Shown here: positions 16,326 through 25,214 of the stretch, one piece after another
How positions within the stretch are numbered: the first letter of the stretch is position 1
Layout of the letters: each line of letters starts with the position of its first letter
NCBI GenBank assembly: GCA_036279355.1
Contig: DASUJH010000034.1
Span: forward strand, 62,001-126,000
Direction: 5' to 3'
Origin: Gemmatimonadales bacterium
Lineage (GTDB): Bacteria > Gemmatimonadota > Gemmatimonadetes > Gemmatimonadales > GWC2-71-9
Length of the DNA stretch: 64,000 nucleotides
The notes under the pieces: generated by a model
What the model saw: only the letters and a program-made list of their open reading frames with translations
What the model was told of the DNA's origin: nothing
Databases searched by the model: none
Program-made: the position numbers and the translations under genes

Positions 16326-17864
16326 ATGTCCGCTGAATCCTCAGAGCTTTCCGGCCCCGACCTCGCCCGGGAGGGCGTGCCGCTCGATGCCGTCGCGGAT
16401 GGCGGGATGATCCTCGGTCACGTGGGTGACGACCCCGTGCTCGTGGCGCGCCGGGGCGAGCAGTACTTCGCCATCGGCGCCGTCTGCACCCACTACAGCG
16501 GTCCGCTCGCGGAAGGCCTCGTGGTGGGCGAGACAGTGCGCTGTCCCTGGCACCACGCCTGTTTCAGCCTCCGCACCGGCGAGGCGCTCGGCGCGCCCGC
16601 GCTCAACCCGGTGGCGAGCTACACGCTCGAGCGGCGCAACGGCCGCCTCTACGCCGGCGCGCGCACGCTGGCCGAGCCGCTCGCGCAGACGAAGTCTGCC
16701 GGCCGGCCCGAGCCCGGATGGAACGTCGTGATCCTTGGTGCCGGCGCCGCGGGCGAAGCCGCGGCCGAGATGCTCCGGCGCCTCGGATTTGCCGGACGGA
16801 TCACGATGGTGGGCGCCGATCCGGCGGCGCCGTACGATCGGCCCAATCTCTCCAAGGACTATCTCGCCGGCGAGGCATCCGAGGACTGGATTCCGCTCCG
16901 CCCGCGCGAGTTCTACGACGAGCACGGCATCCAGCTCGTGCTGGGCCGCCGCGCCGAGCGCCTCGATCTCGCGGCGCGCCGCGTCGTGCTCGAGGGTGGC
17001 GATGCGCTGCCGTACGATCGGTTGCTCCTGGCGCTCGGCGCCGATCCGGTGCGGCTCGACATCCCGGGCGGCGACCTGCCGCACGTCCACGTGCTGCGCA
17101 GCCTGGCGCAGTGCCAGTCGATCATTGCGGCGGCCGAGCGCGCGAGGCGGGTCGTGGTGCTCGGGGCGAGCTTCATCGGGCTCGAAGTGGCCGCGTCCCT
17201 TCGGCACCGGGAGCTCGAGGTGCACGTCGTGGCGCCGGATCGGCGTCCGCTCGAGCGGGTGATGGGCGCCGCGATCGGCGATTTCATCCGGCAACTGCAT
17301 GAGTCGCACGGCGTGGTGTTTCACCTGGAGCATCGGCCCGCGCGCGTTGAACCGGACGCCGTCACCCTCGACAGCGGCGAGCGGATCGCCGCGAATCTCG
17401 TGGTAGCCGGCGTCGGCGTGCGTCCCAACCTGGCGCTCGCCGAGCAGGCGGGGCTCGCGATGGATCGCGGCATCAGTGTCGACGAGCGGCTGGAGACGAG
17501 CGCCCCCGGCGTCTTTGCCGCCGGCGATCTCGCGCGCTGGCCCGATCCGCATACCGGCGAGCGCATCCGGGTGGAGCACTGGGTGGTGGCGCAGCGCCAG
17601 GGCCAGGTGGCCGCGCACAACATGCTGGGCCTCAACCGGCCGTTCGAGGACGTGCCGTTCTTCTGGACCGCGCAATACGACGTGTCTCTCCGCTACGTGG
17701 GCCACGCCGAGCGGTGGGACGACGCGGTGGTGGACGGCGACCTCGACGCGCGCGACTGCGCGGTCACGTTTCGCCGCGGCGGCCGGCGGCTGGCGGTGGT
17801 GACGCTCGGCCGGGACCGCGCGGCGCTCGTGGCGGCGGCGGAGATGGAGCGGGAGCGGGCTTAG
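16326..17864 (+). CDS. Rieske [2Fe-2S] domain fused to FAD/NAD(P)H reductase (AIF-like)
   Basis: A 512-residue fusion. An N-terminal Rieske domain binds a 2Fe-2S cluster through Cys54/His56 (CTHYSG) and Cys73/His76 (CPWHHACF). A pyridine-nucleotide reductase follows, with FAD motif VVILGAGAAGEAAAEML (about residue 131), NAD motif VVVLGASFIGLEVAASL and FAD-closing APGVFAAGDLARW. This architecture matches AIFM3-like and ferredoxin-reductase-like proteins that shuttle electrons from NADH to unknown partners. GAAGGAG lies 4 nt before the ATG. It diverges from nadB, and its stop overlaps the lptG stop by 3 bp. Confidence 0.93.
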   Translation: MSAESSELSGPDLAREGVPLDAVADGGMILGHVGDDPVLVARRGEQYFAIGAVCTHYSGPLAEGLVVGETVRCPWHHACFSLRTGEALGAPALNPVASYTLERRNGRLYAGARTLAEPLAQTKSAGRPEPGWNVVILGAGAAGEAAAEMLRRLGFAGRITMVGADPAAPYDRPNLSKDYLAGEASEDWIPLRPREFYDEHGIQLVLGRRAERLDLAARRVVLEGGDALPYDRLLLALGADPVRLDIPGGDLPHVHVLRSLAQCQSIIAAAERARRVVVLGASFIGLEVAASLRHRELEVHVVAPDRRPLERVMGAAIGDFIRQLHESHGVVFHLEHRPARVEPDAVTLDSGERIAANLVVAGVGVRPNLALAEQAGLAMDRGISVDERLETSAPGVFAAGDLARWPDPHTGERIRVEHWVVAQRQGQVAAHNMLGLNRPFEDVPFFWTAQYDVSLRYVGHAERWDDAVVDGDLDARDCAVTFRRGGRRLAVVTLGRDRAALVAAAEMERERA

Positions 17865-18943
17865 GTCCGCGCCCGCACCAGCAGCCCGAGCCCGATCAGC
17901 AGAAACGCCGCGTTCGGAATCCATGCCGCCGCCACGGGATCAATCAGTCCCCCGGCCCCTACCGCCTTGGCGATCTGCATGAGCAGGAGGAACAGCACCG
18001 TCGTCGCGAGGCTCACCGCGATCCCGAACGCCGTCCCCGCGCGCGGCGAGGTGATGGCGAGCGGAGCGCCGAAAATCGCGATGATAAAGCAGGTCACCGG
18101 GATCGCGAGCTTGAGCGCCTGCTCCGCCACCAGCTTGTTGGCGTCGTTCCCGGAGCGCTTGAGCGCCTCGATGTAGCGGCCGAGCTCGGCGTAGCGCATC
18201 TCGTCGGGTGCTTTTGCCTCGGCGAGGAGCTCAGCGGGTGTCTGGGTGAATGCGCGGAGCTGCATGGTATGGAAGCGGTAGGCGGCCTGCCGGTCGGGAG
18301 CCGCGATGGCGCGGCTCGCGCCGTCCCAGAGGCGCCATTGGTGCGCCTCTGGGTCGTAGGTCCCGCTGTCCGCCGTGAGAATGAGCGAAGGGTACTCGAG
18401 CCCGGTGCCCTGCCGCTCGAACAGGAGCCCGGTGATCCGCCCGCTCGCGAGGTCAAGCGAGCGAATGGTGTACACCCAGCCCTCGTCGGCCCGGTACACG
18501 AAGTTGTAGCGCGACGATACCGCCCCTTGCGGCTGCGCCTTCTGGATCCGCAGCTCATGCGCGGTGGACCCGGGTGCCAGCTCGCCCACCACGATGCCGA
18601 GGGCGGCGGCGCCGATCGATGCGATGACGAGCGGCAGGATCAGCCGGTGAAAGCTCTGCCCGCCAGCCTTGGCCGCAGTGAGCTCGGCGTGCCGGGCCAT
18701 CGCGCCCACGGTAAACACCGTGGCGAAGAGCACGGCCGCAGGCATCACCAGAAACATGTTCTCCGGCACCGAGTACACGTAGCTCAGCGCAATCTGGTGC
18801 AGGGTGAGGCCGCGATCGAGCAGCTTGTTGAGCGAGTCGGTGACGTTGATGACGATCGAGACCAGCGGAAAGCCCAGCGCCGTGAGCGCGAAGATCTTGA
18901 GCCACTGGCCCAGGATGTAGCGGTCGAGCAGCCGGCCGATCAC
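17861..18943 (-). CDS. lptG: LPS export permease LptG
   Basis: A protein of 360 residues of the YjgP/YjgQ family, one half of the LptB2FG transporter that extracts lipopolysaccharide from the inner membrane. Three N-terminal membrane helices begin LLDRYILGQWLKIFALTALG; the YSVPENMFLVMPAAVLFATV segment and ELTAAKAGGQSFHRL coupling helix are typical; three further helices close the protein. GTG at 18943 overlaps the lptF stop (GTGA). lptB and the periplasmic Lpt genes are not in the window. Confidence 0.92.
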   Translation of the reverse strand: MIGRLLDRYILGQWLKIFALTALGFPLVSIVINVTDSLNKLLDRGLTLHQIALSYVYSVPENMFLVMPAAVLFATVFTVGAMARHAELTAAKAGGQSFHRLILPLVIASIGAAALGIVVGELAPGSTAHELRIQKAQPQGAVSSRYNFVYRADEGWVYTIRSLDLASGRITGLLFERQGTGLEYPSLILTADSGTYDPEAHQWRLWDGASRAIAAPDRQAAYRFHTMQLRAFTQTPAELLAEAKAPDEMRYAELGRYIEALKRSGNDANKLVAEQALKLAIPVTCFIIAIFGAPLAITSPRAGTAFGIAVSLATTVLFLLLMQIAKAVGAGGLIDPVAAAWIPNAAFLLIGLGLLVRART

Positions 18944-20493
18944 GCGGAGGTCCCCCCGCGTCCTCGCCGGAGCCGCCAGCGCACGGCGTCGAGCAGCTCG
19001 CGGAAATCGCCGCCACGGTTCAAGCCCGGCTGCCGGTTCACCAGGGCGAGCCCGATGATACCGACGACCGTGAGAATGATGTTCGGCAGCCACATCGAGA
19101 GGAGCGGCGAGAGGAGCGCCCGGTCGGCCAGCGTCTCTCCGGCGGTGAGGCCCACGTAGTAGAGCGAGAAGGCCGCGAGCCCGCCCCCGATCACGAGCCC
19201 CATGCCGCCGCGCGGAAACCTGAGCGCGAGGGCAATGCCCAGCAGCACGAACGAGATGCAGGCGGTGCTGATCGCCCACTTCTTGTGGACCTCGACCATG
19301 TACCGGTCGGCGCGGAGGTCGGCGTCGCGCCAGCGGTCGGCGGCCAGGGCCACTTCGGCCCACGGGGTGAGACGGTCGGGCGGCGGAGCCGTTGCGCGGA
19401 GAGGCGTGGGCACACTCGTAACCGCGGGCACATGCGGCGCCTGCGCACCCGCCTGCAGCGGTGCCGGGCTGCCCGCGTGCGCCGGCGCCTGGCCGGCCCC
19501 CTGCTGCGCAGCTACGCTCGGCGGCAACAGCGCCCCGCGCGCGTGCGCCAGCCAGACGCAGTAGTCGGCCGGAGGCTCCGGCACGGTCGTGTCCGCCGCC
19601 GCCGGCGGCAGCGCGAGCAGCATACGGAGGTCGCGGTGGAGCAGCCGCTCGCGGTCCCGATCGGCGTGCAGCTTGTCGCGATCGGCGTCGCGCACGATGG
19701 CCAGCATCTCGCAGCTCGACATCTCGCGGTCGCCGCGGATGTTATCCGCGGTGTTGCGCTCCAGCTCGTCGAAGACATTCCGCACCCGGATCTCGTTTCG
19801 GTCGAACCGCGTCACCTGGAACCGGTCCGCCTCGGACGTGCGGTACTGGTGCACCGAGCCGTGATAGAGCAGCAGGCTCAGATCGCGTCCGCCCGGCGCG
19901 TAGGCCATGACGCCGCTGTCGGCGTAGATCACCCGGCGGGTGGTTTCGTCGTTCACGTCGTAGATCGTCACGTTGCGGAGCCGCCCGGTCGCCGCGTCGA
20001 TGCGTCCCGCGCGCAGGAAGTATTTCGACGGCGGCACCTCGTTGATCACCTGCTCGCGCAACTCGAAGGTGGGCCGCTTGCGCCCGATGTCGATGAGCAG
20101 GCCGCGGAGCTCCGCATTGCTACGCGGCAGCACCTGATCCACGAACGCGAAGTTGAGCGCCGCCATGAGCACGCCCCAGAGGAGCACCGGCTTGAGCATC
20201 TGGGGCACGCTCACACCGCTCGCGCGGAGTGCCGTGACCTCGCTGTCCGCCGCCAGGTGGCTGAAGGCGTAGAGCACCGCCAGCAGCACCGCCATCGGGA
20301 TCGTCATCGCGAGAATGAACGGCAGGCTCAGGACGAACACCTCGGCCACCACCGACCAGGGCAGCCCCTTGCCCACCAGCGAGCCGAACTTCTTGGCCAC
20401 CTGGTTGAGCAGCATGAGGCTCGTGAGCGCCGCGAGCGCAAAGCAGAACGGTGCCACGAGCTGCCGGAGGAGATAGCGCGAGAGGAGCCGCAC
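18940..20493 (-). CDS. lptF: LPS export permease LptF, with long periplasmic insertion
   Basis: A protein of 517 residues, much longer than a usual LptF (about 360-400). N-terminus LLSRYLLRQLVAPFCFALAA and the SEVTALRASGVSVPQML coupling helix are conserved, and the C-terminal three helices are intact. The extra length falls in the periplasmic beta-jellyroll region: about residues 285-405 hold a charged stretch (DADRDKLHADRDRERLLHRD) and a Pro/Ala-rich linker. GTG at 20493 is chosen: it opens exactly at the conserved RLLSRYLL, and a TATAAT ends 7 nt upstream. An ATG at 20517 would lie upstream of that promoter. Confidence 0.88.
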   Translation of the reverse strand: MRLLSRYLLRQLVAPFCFALAALTSLMLLNQVAKKFGSLVGKGLPWSVVAEVFVLSLPFILAMTIPMAVLLAVLYAFSHLAADSEVTALRASGVSVPQMLKPVLLWGVLMAALNFAFVDQVLPRSNAELRGLLIDIGRKRPTFELREQVINEVPPSKYFLRAGRIDAATGRLRNVTIYDVNDETTRRVIYADSGVMAYAPGGRDLSLLLYHGSVHQYRTSEADRFQVTRFDRNEIRVRNVFDELERNTADNIRGDREMSSCEMLAIVRDADRDKLHADRDRERLLHRDLRMLLALPPAAADTTVPEPPADYCVWLAHARGALLPPSVAAQQGAGQAPAHAGSPAPLQAGAQAPHVPAVTSVPTPLRATAPPPDRLTPWAEVALAADRWRDADLRADRYMVEVHKKWAISTACISFVLLGIALALRFPRGGMGLVIGGGLAAFSLYYVGLTAGETLADRALLSPLLSMWLPNIILTVVGIIGLALVNRQPGLNRGGDFRELLDAVRWRLRRGRGGTSA

Positions 20494-20500
20494 GGGATGA

Positions 20501-20508
20501 ATTATAAT
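20501..20508. promoter_or_regulatory. Palindromic bidirectional -10 element (lptF / M28 peptidase)
   Basis: ATTATAAT is self-complementary and reads TATAAT on both strands. On plus, TATAAT (20503-20508) ends 7 nt before the peptidase ATG (20516). On minus, TATAAT (20506-20501) ends 7 nt before the lptF GTG (20493). Both genes would be leaderless. No consensus -35 lies at 16-18 bp on either side. Confidence 0.6.
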
Positions 20509-20515
20509 GATGGGC

Positions 20516-21475
20516 ATGCGCCCACCGATCGGGTCAAGACTCGCGCCGTTCCGGCCTTTGCCGAAGCTCCTGCTGGCCGCCCTCCTGCTGGTACCCCTCG
20601 CCACCGCCTGCCGCGAAGCCGCGCCGCCGCCGCCCGAATTCAACGGCGAGCGCGCCTTCGACTACCTCAAGACCCAGGTGGCGTTCGGCCCGCGCATCCC
20701 CGGCACACCGGCGCACGAGCAGGAGGCGGCCTGGCTCGACAGCCTGCTCCGCCAGCGCGCCGATACGCTCGTCGTGCAGGCCTGGCCGCACCGCACCGCT
20801 AAGGGTGACACGCTGCACCTCACCAACTTCATCGCGCGCTTCAAGCCGGGCGCCAGCACGCGCGTGCTCTACCTCGCCCACTGGGACACGCGGCCGCACG
20901 CCGACGGCCCCAACTCCAAGAACAAGACCGCGCCGGTGCCGGGCGCGGACGACGGCGCATCGGGCGCGGCCATGCTGGTCGCCCTGGCCGACGTGCTCAA
21001 GCGCACGCCGCCCGCGGTCGGCGTGGACCTGCTGTTCGTCGACGGCGAGGATTACGGCGACTTCAGCGCCGACCCGCCCACCGACGTGCTGATCGGCTCC
21101 CGCTACTTCGTGGCCCACCCGCCGTCCGGCGAAGCACCGGCCTTCGCCATCCTGTGGGACATGGTGGGGGACAAGGACCTCAACATCAAGAAGGAAGGCA
21201 ACTCGCTCACCGGCGCGCCGGACGTGGTCGACCGGGTTTGGACCACCGCCCGGCGGCTCGGCTACCAGCAGTACTTCTTGGACGAGACCGGAGTCGCCCT
21301 CATCGACGACCACGTCGAGTTGCAGAAAGCCGGGATCAAGGCCATCGACGTGGTGGACTTCGACTATCCCTACTGGCACACCCCCGAAGACACCATAGAC
21401 AAGGTGAGCGAGCACAGCCTGCAGGTCGTGGGCGACGTGGCCGCCGCCGTGATCCGCGGCGCCGGGGCGCACTGA
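20516..21475 (+). CDS. M28 family zinc peptidase lipoprotein (glutaminyl cyclase/aminopeptidase-like)
   Basis: A protein of about 319 residues with a lipoprotein-type signal (LLLAALLLVPLATAC). Zinc ligands fit M28: His and Asp in AHWDTRPHAD, Asp in PGADDGASGA, Glu in VDGEDYGD, Asp in WDMVGDKDL and His in YWHTPEDTID. The WDMVGD and VDGEDYGD pattern is closest to glutaminyl-peptide cyclotransferase-like M28 proteins, so it may be an aminopeptidase or a cyclase. ATG at 20516 is preferred because a perfect TATAAT ends 7 nt before it; earlier ATGs at 20507 and 20510 overlap that promoter element. Confidence 0.9.
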   Translation: MRPPIGSRLAPFRPLPKLLLAALLLVPLATACREAAPPPPEFNGERAFDYLKTQVAFGPRIPGTPAHEQEAAWLDSLLRQRADTLVVQAWPHRTAKGDTLHLTNFIARFKPGASTRVLYLAHWDTRPHADGPNSKNKTAPVPGADDGASGAAMLVALADVLKRTPPAVGVDLLFVDGEDYGDFSADPPTDVLIGSRYFVAHPPSGEAPAFAILWDMVGDKDLNIKKEGNSLTGAPDVVDRVWTTARRLGYQQYFLDETGVALIDDHVELQKAGIKAIDVVDFDYPYWHTPEDTIDKVSEHSLQVVGDVAAAVIRGAGAH

Positions 21476-21559
21476 AGACTCGCTCGTCCCGCGCTCGCCG
21501 GACACGCGCCGCGGCATTTCGCTTACCGCCCCACGCGCGCCGCCCTGTACCCTCGGACC

Positions 21560-22285
21560 ATGGGATCCTCCGAGCGGCGCGCCCTGGTTCTCATGCTCGG
21601 CCTCGCGGTGGCGGGGCACGCCGTCCGCCTGTTCGTCCTCCGGCCGGGCGCCGCTCCCGGTGAGGTTCAACTCCTGGCTTCGCTCGCCCCCGGCTCGGCC
21701 GCGGCCCACAAGGACAGCACCATCGCGCTCGCGCGCCCGCTCGAACCCGGCGAGCGGATCGACCTCGACCGGGCGCCAATCGCAGAAATCGTCCGCCTGC
21801 CGCGGGTGGGCACGGCGCTCGCCAAACGGATCGTGGCGGATCGGGAGGCGCACGGCGCGTTTGGCGGACTCCCCGGTCTCGACCGGGTCGCCGGCATCGG
21901 CCCCGGGCTCCTCCAAACGCTCGCGCCCGCCGTTGCATTCAGCGGCTCGGCCGGGCGCGCGGCACCGGAGGCCCCAGCGGGAGGGGGTGTCTGCCTGGCG
22001 GGGTTCGGGCCCGGCACCGTTCCGCTCGATACGGCGGTGCGGGTCTGCGGCACCCCGCCGCCGGTCCGGCCGGCCAAGGCGGGGCAGGGTGGCCTGGTCG
22101 CGCTCAACTCCGCCTCCGCCGCGGAGTTGAATGCACTTCCGGGCATCGGCGTGGCGCGCGCCGCCGCCATCGTAGCGGAGCGGGAGCGGCACGGGCCCTT
22201 TGCTTCGGTGGACCAGCTCACTCGGGTGCCCGGCATCAAATCTGCCTTGGTCCAGAAACTGCGCGACCGCCTCCGGGTGCCTTGA
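21560..22285 (+). CDS. ComEA-like protein with two helix-hairpin-helix domains
   Basis: A 241-residue protein with one N-terminal membrane anchor (ALVLMLGLAVAGHAVRLFVL). It has two HhH DNA-binding modules: IDLDRAPIAEIVRLPRVGTA (about 66-85) and LNSASAAELNALPGIGVARA (about 180-199), the second followed by VPGIKSALVQKL. ComEA proteins bind incoming DNA during natural transformation, and the adjacent type IV pilus motor genes support a link to competence. A duplicated HhH is unusual but known. No Shine-Dalgarno; TACCCT ends 6 nt before the ATG. Confidence 0.85.
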   Translation: MGSSERRALVLMLGLAVAGHAVRLFVLRPGAAPGEVQLLASLAPGSAAAHKDSTIALARPLEPGERIDLDRAPIAEIVRLPRVGTALAKRIVADREAHGAFGGLPGLDRVAGIGPGLLQTLAPAVAFSGSAGRAAPEAPAGGGVCLAGFGPGTVPLDTAVRVCGTPPPVRPAKAGQGGLVALNSASAAELNALPGIGVARAAAIVAERERHGPFASVDQLTRVPGIKSALVQKLRDRLRVP

Positions 22286-22352
22286 ACTTTGACGCCCAGA
22301 TCGGTATCCGCGTCATCCCACGTTCCTACGCCCCTGGCCGAGAGACCCTACC

Positions 22353-24068
22353 CTGGCGACGACGGCGACCCACGCTGCCAACGGCGACCGGCTTGGCGAG
22401 ACCCTGATCAAAGAGGGCCTCATTTCCCGCGAGCAACTGCACCAGGCGCTCGCGGAGCAGCGCATCAGCAAGCACCGCCTGGGTTACGTGCTGGTGAAGC
22501 TCGGCCTCGTGCAGGAAATCGAAATCACCAAGCTGCTCGCCCGGCAGTACCGGATGCCCGCCGTCGATCTCTCGCGGTTCGAGGTCGACCCCAAGCTGCT
22601 CAAGCTCCTCCCGGCCGATCTCGCCTCGAAGCACGTCGTGGTGCCCTTGAAGCGCGAGGGGCGCACGCTCACGATCGCCATGGCCGACCCGGCCGATCAC
22701 GGCCTGCTCGAGGATCTCAAGTTCATCACCCGCTACGATCTCTTTCCGGTCATCGCGGGCGAGTTCACGTTGCGCTCGCTGATCGAGCGGCACTACGAGA
22801 GCTCGGACCAGCAACTCCAGAGCATCCTCAAGGACATGGAAGGCCTCGACGACGACGTCGAAGTCGTCGAGGAGCAGGAGGACGACGCCAGCGCGGCGCA
22901 GGTGGACGACGCGCCGGTGGTGAAGCTCATCAACGGTCTGCTTACGGACGCGGTGAAGCGGGGTGCCAGCGACATCCACATCGAGCCCTTCGAGCACGAG
23001 ATCCGGGTGCGCTACCGGGTGGACGGCGCGCTGCTCGAGGTGATGCGGCCGCCGCTCAAGATGAAGGCGGCGCTCACGAGCCGGGTGAAGATCCTCTCGC
23101 AGCTCAACATCGCCGAGCGGCGGGTGCCGCAGGACGGGCGGCTCAAGCTCAAGATGGGCACGCGGGTCATCGATTTCCGCGTCTCGACCCTGCCGGTGCT
23201 CTTCGGCGAGAAGATCGTGCTCCGCATCCTCGACAAGGGCAACCTCACGCTCGACCTCAAGACCTTCGGCTTCGAGCCCCAGGCGGAAGCGGACCTGCTG
23301 CGCGCCATCCTGAATCCGTACGGCATGGTGCTCGTCACCGGGCCCACCGGCTCGGGCAAGACGACGACGCTCTATTCCTGCCTCCAGCGGATCAACACCG
23401 CCGAGACCAACATCATGACCGCGGAGGACCCGGTCGAGTACAACCTGATGGGCATCAACCAGGTGCTCGTCCGGCCCGACATCGGCCTCACCTTCGCGGC
23501 GGCGCTCAAGGCGTTTCTCCGGCAGGACCCCAACATCATCATGATCGGTGAGATCCGCGATCTCGAGACCGGCGGCATCGCCATCAAGGCGGCGCTCACC
23601 GGCCATCTCGTGCTCTCCACGCTGCACACCAACGACGCGCCGAGCACCATCACCCGCATGATCGACATGGGGATCGAAGCGTTCAACGTGGCGAGCGCCG
23701 TGAACCTCGTGGTGGCGCAGCGGCTGGTGCGGCGCATCTGCAAGGATTGCAAGGCGCCGGCGCAGTACAAGGACGAGGAATTGCGCTCACTGGGCACGGA
23801 TCTTGACTCGTTGCGGACGATTCAATTCATGAAGGGCAAGGGCTGCGATCGGTGCAGCGGCACGGGGTATAAGGGCCGGCAGGGCCTCTACGAGGTCATG
23901 GCGCTCACCCCGGAGTCTCGGCGCATGATTTTGCGCGGCGCCTCGGTGGCGGAGCTGCGCGACCAGGCGGTGTCAGACGGCATGCTTACGCTCCGGATGG
24001 ACGGCCTCAAGAAGGTCGAGAAGGGGATAACCACCCTAGAAGAAGTCGTGAAGGAGACCGCCGGATGA
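22353..24068 (+). CDS. pilB: Type IV pilus assembly ATPase PilB (GspE/PulE family), apparent CTG start
   Basis: A cytoplasmic hexameric ATPase driving pilus extension. The MshEN-type N-terminal domain begins LGETLIKEGLISREQLHQAL; Walker A GPTGSGKTT (about residue 330), Asp box AEDPVEY, Walker B IIMIGEIRD and the zinc motif CKDCKAP...CDRCSG (about 463-500) follow. No ATG, GTG or TTG exists in frame between the TGA at 22290 and a GTG at 22488, which would remove the first 45 residues including conserved sequence. A CTG at 22353 (reading MATTATHAANGDRLGET) gives 571 residues, the normal PilB length, so it is the best start. Its stop overlaps pilT (ATGA). Confidence 0.93.
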   Translation: MATTATHAANGDRLGETLIKEGLISREQLHQALAEQRISKHRLGYVLVKLGLVQEIEITKLLARQYRMPAVDLSRFEVDPKLLKLLPADLASKHVVVPLKREGRTLTIAMADPADHGLLEDLKFITRYDLFPVIAGEFTLRSLIERHYESSDQQLQSILKDMEGLDDDVEVVEEQEDDASAAQVDDAPVVKLINGLLTDAVKRGASDIHIEPFEHEIRVRYRVDGALLEVMRPPLKMKAALTSRVKILSQLNIAERRVPQDGRLKLKMGTRVIDFRVSTLPVLFGEKIVLRILDKGNLTLDLKTFGFEPQAEADLLRAILNPYGMVLVTGPTGSGKTTTLYSCLQRINTAETNIMTAEDPVEYNLMGINQVLVRPDIGLTFAAALKAFLRQDPNIIMIGEIRDLETGGIAIKAALTGHLVLSTLHTNDAPSTITRMIDMGIEAFNVASAVNLVVAQRLVRRICKDCKAPAQYKDEELRSLGTDLDSLRTIQFMKGKGCDRCSGTGYKGRQGLYEVMALTPESRRMILRGASVAELRDQAVSDGMLTLRMDGLKKVEKGITTLEEVVKETAG

Positions 24069-25198
24069 GCATCAATCTGCGCGCGCTGCTCGAGGAAATG
24101 ATCGAGAAGGAGGCCTCCGACCTGCACATCACCGCGGGCGAGCGGCCCAAGTTGCGCATCGACGGCGAAATGGCCGACAGCTCGGTGCCCGACGTCCTCA
24201 CGCCCAAGGACACGCTGCAGTTGGCGTACTCGGTCCTCACCGAAAATCAGAAGAAGCGGTTCGAGACCGAGGACGAGCTGGACTTTTCCTTCGGCATTCA
24301 GAACCTGGCGCGCTTCCGCGGCAACGTGTTCAAGCAGCGCGGCTGCGTGGCCCTCGTAATCCGCATGATTCCGTTCAATGTGCGAACGTTCCAGGACTTG
24401 GGTCTCCCGCCCGTCGTGGCGAAGCTGGCCGAGCGGCCGCGGGGGCTCATCCTGGTGACGGGGCCGACCGGCTCGGGCAAGAGCACCACGCTCGCCGCGA
24501 TCATCGACAAGATCAACAAGGAGCGGAAGGGGCACATCATCACGGTGGAGGACCCGATCGAGTTCATCCACCGCCACCAGGGCTGCATCGTTAACCAGCG
24601 CGAGGTGGGCACCGACACCAAGAGCTTCTCGACGGCGCTCAAGTACTGCCTGCGCGAGGACCCGGACGTGATCCTGGTGGGCGAGATGCGCGACCTCGAG
24701 ACCATCGCCGCGGCGCTCACCATCGCGGAAACGGGCCACCTCGCTCTGGCCACGCTGCACACCAACTCCGCGGCCGAGTCGATCAATCGCATCATCGACG
24801 TCTTCCCGCACAACCAGCAGTCGCAGGTGCGGGCGCAGCTCGCCTTCGTGCTGGAAGGCGTGATCACCCAGACGCTGCTGCCCAAGCTCCGGGGGCGTGG
24901 GCGGGTGATGGCGGCGGAGATCATGGTGATCACGCCGGCCATCCGGGCGATGATTCGTGAAGAAAAGATCCATATGATCTACGGGGCCATGCAGGCCGGC
25001 AAGCGGTACGGGATGCAGACGATGAACGACTCGCTCTACCAGATCTACACCGCCGGCGAAGCGTCCGAGGAGGAATGCCTCCGCGTCTCCTCCGATCCGC
25101 GCGAATTCGGGCGCATGATCGGCAAGGAGCTGGTGGAGGATCGCGAGCCGGTGCCGATGGAGAAGCCGCTCCGCGCTGCCGCCGGCGCGCGTCGCTGA
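24065..25198 (+). CDS. pilT: Type IV pilus retraction ATPase PilT
   Basis: A protein of 377 residues that powers pilus retraction, needed for twitching and DNA uptake. ASDLHITAGERPKLRIDG at the N-terminus, Walker A TGPTGSGKST (about 133-142), EDPIEFIH, Walker B VILVGEMRDLET (about 200-211) and the retraction motif AIRAMIREEKI (about 295-305) are all present. ATG overlaps the pilB stop. A PilU-type tail is absent. Confidence 0.97.
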   Translation: MSINLRALLEEMIEKEASDLHITAGERPKLRIDGEMADSSVPDVLTPKDTLQLAYSVLTENQKKRFETEDELDFSFGIQNLARFRGNVFKQRGCVALVIRMIPFNVRTFQDLGLPPVVAKLAERPRGLILVTGPTGSGKSTTLAAIIDKINKERKGHIITVEDPIEFIHRHQGCIVNQREVGTDTKSFSTALKYCLREDPDVILVGEMRDLETIAAALTIAETGHLALATLHTNSAAESINRIIDVFPHNQQSQVRAQLAFVLEGVITQTLLPKLRGRGRVMAAEIMVITPAIRAMIREEKIHMIYGAMQAGKRYGMQTMNDSLYQIYTAGEASEEECLRVSSDPREFGRMIGKELVEDREPVPMEKPLRAAAGARR

Positions 25199-25214
25199 AC
25201 CGGGGAGACCGCTG

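Noticed and set aside
20523-20537. TTGACC as a -35 for lptF
   Set aside because: It lies 25 bp from the TATAAT, too far for a normal spacer.
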